Shown: in pieces, positions 4,365 to 5,986 of the stretch
How positions within the stretch are numbered: position 1 is the stretch's first letter
Layout: every line of letters begins with the position of its first letter
DNA from: Mycobacteriaceae bacterium
GTDB taxonomy: Bacteria > Actinomycetota > Actinomycetes > Mycobacteriales > Mycobacteriaceae
Direction of reading: 5' to 3'
Length of the DNA: 5,986 nucleotides
Assembly: GCA_013362555.1 (NCBI GenBank)
Contig: JABFVX010000479.1
Span: 1-5,986, forward strand
Program-made: the position numbers and the translations under genes
The notes under the pieces: generated by a model
Databases searched by the model: none
Seen by the model: only the letters and a program-made list of their open reading frames with translations
What the model was told of the DNA's origin: nothing

Positions 4365-5693
4365 GTGGCCATCACTGACATCAAGGCGTTCGCGCACCTG
4401 ACGGAAGCGGACATCGACGCCTTGGGGCGCGAGCTCGACGCGATCCGCCGTGACATCGAGGAGTCCCGCGGCGAGCGGGATGCCCGCTACATCCGGCGCA
4501 CCATTGCCGCACAGCGTGCGCTGGAGGCTGCGGGCCGCGCGGTGCTGTTCGCAAGCCGCAAGCGGAGCGCATGGGTGTTGGGCACCGCCCTGCTGTCCAC
4601 CGCGAAGATCATCGAGAACATGGAGCTGGGCCACAACGTCAGCCACGGCCAGTGGGACTGGATGAACGACCCGGAGATCCACTCCACCACCTGGGAATGG
4701 GACATGACGGGTCCATCCTCGCAGTGGAAGCGGGCACACAACTACTCCCACCACACCTACACCAACGTGCTGGGCATGGACGAGGATCTCGGCTTCGGCA
4801 TCCTGCGCATGACCCGGGACGAGCCCTGGCGGCCGGTGCACTTGGTGCAGCCGCTGGCCAACATCGTGCTGGCCGCCAGTTTCGAGTGGGGAATTGCCTT
4901 GCACGACTGGACGATCCACAAAGAACTGGCGAAAGTGCCGAACTCGCAGCTGTTCTCGGAGCCGAACAAGGAGTTCGGCCGCAAGATAGTCCGCCAGGTT
5001 GCCAAGGACTTCGTCATCTTCCCGGCGCTCACCGGCCCGAAGAACTTCAAGCACACGCTGCGCGCCAACGCCACCGCGAACCTGGTCCGCAACCTGTGGG
5101 CCTACGCGGTGATCTTCTGCGGCCACTTCCCGGACGGCGCGGAGAAGTTCACCCTCGAGCAACTCGAGGACGAAACCCGGGGCGAGTGGTACCTGCGCCA
5201 GATGCTCGGCAGCGCCAACTTCACCGCGGGACCGGTGATGGCGTTCATGAGCGGCAACCTCAGCTACCAGATCGAGCACCACCTGTTCCCGGACCTGCCG
5301 AGCAACCGATACCCGGAGATCGCCGGCCGCGTCCGCGAGCTGTGCGACAAGTACGACCTGCCCTACACCACCGGGTCGCTGGCCAAGCAGTACGCGCTGG
5401 CTTTCCGCACCATCCACAAGCTGGCGTTGCCGGACCGCTTCCTGCGTCGCACCGCCGACGACGCCCCGGAAACGTCGTCGGAGCGCAAATTCGCGGGCAT
5501 CTCGATGCCGCATCTGCCGACCCCCCACTTGCCGCACCTGCCCTCCCTGGCCGACGCCGAGCAGTGGACCGAACAGCACACCCCGGATTGGCTGCGCGTC
5601 GACCCGGTCACCGGCAAACGCCGCGGCCTGCGTTCAGCCCTCGTCGAGGCCAAAACTCGCCTCCAGGAACAGAAACGCCGCCTGCGCCAGTAG
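4365..5693 (+). CDS. desA3: Membrane acyl-CoA desaturase, DesA3-like
   Basis: A 442-aa member of the membrane fatty acid desaturase family. The di-iron ligands are three histidine boxes: HNVSH (90-94), HNYSHH (125-130) and QIEHH (302-306). A further His sits in GHFPDG (about 254). Hydrophobic segments flank the boxes, for example AWVLGTALLSTAKII (about 69-83) and VHLVQPLANIVLAASFEWG (about 158-176). GHNVSHGQWDWMNDP and STTWEWD closely resemble DesA3 of Mycobacterium tuberculosis, a delta-9 stearoyl-CoA desaturase that makes oleoyl-CoA. Electrons probably come from the reductase at 3169-4245. The GTG at 4365 is preferred because the -10-like TACCGT sits just upstream; an in-frame GTG at 4293 lies inside the palindrome. 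The tail (about 375-442) is charged, holds three PHLP repeats and ends in RRLRQ. Family is certain; substrate and double-bond position are inferred. Confidence 0.93.
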   Translation: MAITDIKAFAHLTEADIDALGRELDAIRRDIEESRGERDARYIRRTIAAQRALEAAGRAVLFASRKRSAWVLGTALLSTAKIIENMELGHNVSHGQWDWMNDPEIHSTTWEWDMTGPSSQWKRAHNYSHHTYTNVLGMDEDLGFGILRMTRDEPWRPVHLVQPLANIVLAASFEWGIALHDWTIHKELAKVPNSQLFSEPNKEFGRKIVRQVAKDFVIFPALTGPKNFKHTLRANATANLVRNLWAYAVIFCGHFPDGAEKFTLEQLEDETRGEWYLRQMLGSANFTAGPVMAFMSGNLSYQIEHHLFPDLPSNRYPEIAGRVRELCDKYDLPYTTGSLAKQYALAFRTIHKLALPDRFLRRTADDAPETSSERKFAGISMPHLPTPHLPHLPSLADAEQWTEQHTPDWLRVDPVTGKRRGLRSALVEAKTRLQEQKRRLRQ

Positions 5694-5694
5694 C

Positions 5695-5776
5695 GCCCAC
5701 GCGTTTGCACCCGTATCGCGCGTGCACACCCGCAGCTGCAGGTGTGCACCCGCGATACGGGTGCGAACGCGTGGGC
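5695..5776. terminator. 82-bp near-perfect palindrome between convergent genes, copy 3 of the family; probable bidirectional terminator
   Basis: Forty-one-nt arms meet at the CAG|CTG centre (5735/5736). Only three positions are not Watson-Crick paired, one of them a G-T wobble. The inner 54 bp (5709-5762) align with copies 1 and 2, with CTGCAGG in the right half where the others read CTGCGGG. The outer arm adds a second unit CGCGTTTGCACCCG that resembles the inner unit CGCGTGCACACCCG. It begins 1 nt after the desaturase stop and ends 8 nt before the stop of the convergent transporter gene, so it fills the whole intergenic gap. It is ideally placed to stop transcription in both directions, though no T-tract is present. 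Confidence 0.7.
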
Positions 5777-5784
5777 TGTACGCG

Positions 5785-5986
5785 CTATGTCAGTGTGGCG
5801 AGCTCCTCCTGCACGCGCTTGTCGTGTTCGGCGGCGGCCGCGGCCGCTTTCTTCGGGCTCCAGTGTCCTGCCATCAGGAAGATGAACGGCAAGAAGGCGA
5901 TTTGCGCGCCGAGGCAGATCCACCACCAGTTTTTCCACTGCTTCGGCGAGTCGACCTGGGCCTTCTGCACGTCGGCGGCGTGGGCC
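5785..5986 (-). CDS. C-terminal end of an MFS transporter, OFA (oxalate/formate antiporter) type; partial
   Basis: Only the last 67 or so codons are present, and the frame stays open to the window edge, reading ...AHAADVQKAQVDSPKQW. A final membrane helix, WWWICLGAQIAFLPFIFLMAG, is followed by HWSPKKA and a cytoplasmic helix HDKRVQEELATLT before the TAG at 5787-5785. An aromatic-rich last helix, then a G-x-W-S/N-P-K segment and a polar tail is the pattern I associate with actinobacterial OFA-family transporters of the major facilitator superfamily. The substrate cannot be judged from this fragment. An in-frame GTG at 5970 is not a credible start, because it would give a 61-aa single-helix protein and the upstream codons read through. 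The gene is convergent with the desaturase. Confidence 0.6.
   Translation of the reverse strand, partial: AHAADVQKAQVDSPKQWKNWWWICLGAQIAFLPFIFLMAGHWSPKKAAAAAAEHDKRVQEELATLT

Noticed and set aside
4353..5579. 408-codon open frame antisense to the desaturase
   Set aside because: It mirrors a clear desaturase with three histidine boxes. High GC keeps the reverse frame open, and its translation is a low-information string rich in Arg, Val and Gly with no domain.
1..5986. CRISPR array or transposon explanation for the repeated palindromes
   Set aside because: The copies are kilobases apart, without spacers, and no transposase, cas gene or target-site duplication is visible.

Overview
The window is high-GC DNA with GTG and TTG starts, leaderless-looking promoters and tightly overlapping genes. 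This is typical of an actinomycete. Gene content and order resemble the desA3 neighbourhood of mycobacteria (from memory: Rv3229c desaturase, Rv3230c reductase, Rv3231c small protein, Rv3233c/Rv3234c acyltransferase, Rv3235). The palindromes and gene style suggest a Pseudonocardiales-type genome such as Saccharopolyspora or Amycolatopsis, but the genus cannot be fixed from sequence alone.

Layout. A perfect 54-bp palindrome (1-54) lies just beyond the 3' end of a minus-strand Rv3235-family gene (67-642). That gene carries a second, unrelated 51-bp palindrome (421-471) exactly in frame in its linker. From a short divergent intergenic region (643-771) a plus-strand cluster runs without a gap from 772 to 4245: ribbon-helix-helix antitoxin, MazF/PemK-like toxin, WS/DGAT-like acyltransferase with a degenerate HHxxxDG motif, DUF6912-type protein, and a ferredoxin-NADP reductase-like flavoprotein with a C-terminal 2Fe-2S domain. 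Every junction in this cluster overlaps by 4 to 14 nt. A 60-bp perfect palindrome (4257-4316) follows, then a membrane acyl-CoA desaturase (4365-5693) with what looks like its own leaderless promoter. An 82-bp near-perfect palindrome (5695-5776) separates it from the convergent 3' end of a major facilitator transporter that runs off the right edge.

How the genes fit together. The reductase (FAD, NADPH, 2Fe-2S) is the probable electron donor to the three-histidine-box desaturase, which would introduce a double bond into a long-chain acyl-CoA at the membrane. The acyltransferase-like protein would fit downstream use of such acyl-CoAs, but its catalytic second histidine is missing, so it may have another role. 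The toxin-antitoxin pair sits at the head of the lipid operon and appears to be translationally coupled to it.

The most noteworthy signals are three intergenic palindromes that share an invariant core while their arms differ by fully compensated changes, the in-frame palindromic element inside a protein, and the toxin-antitoxin-led lipid operon. No tRNA, rRNA, CRISPR array or transposase gene was seen.
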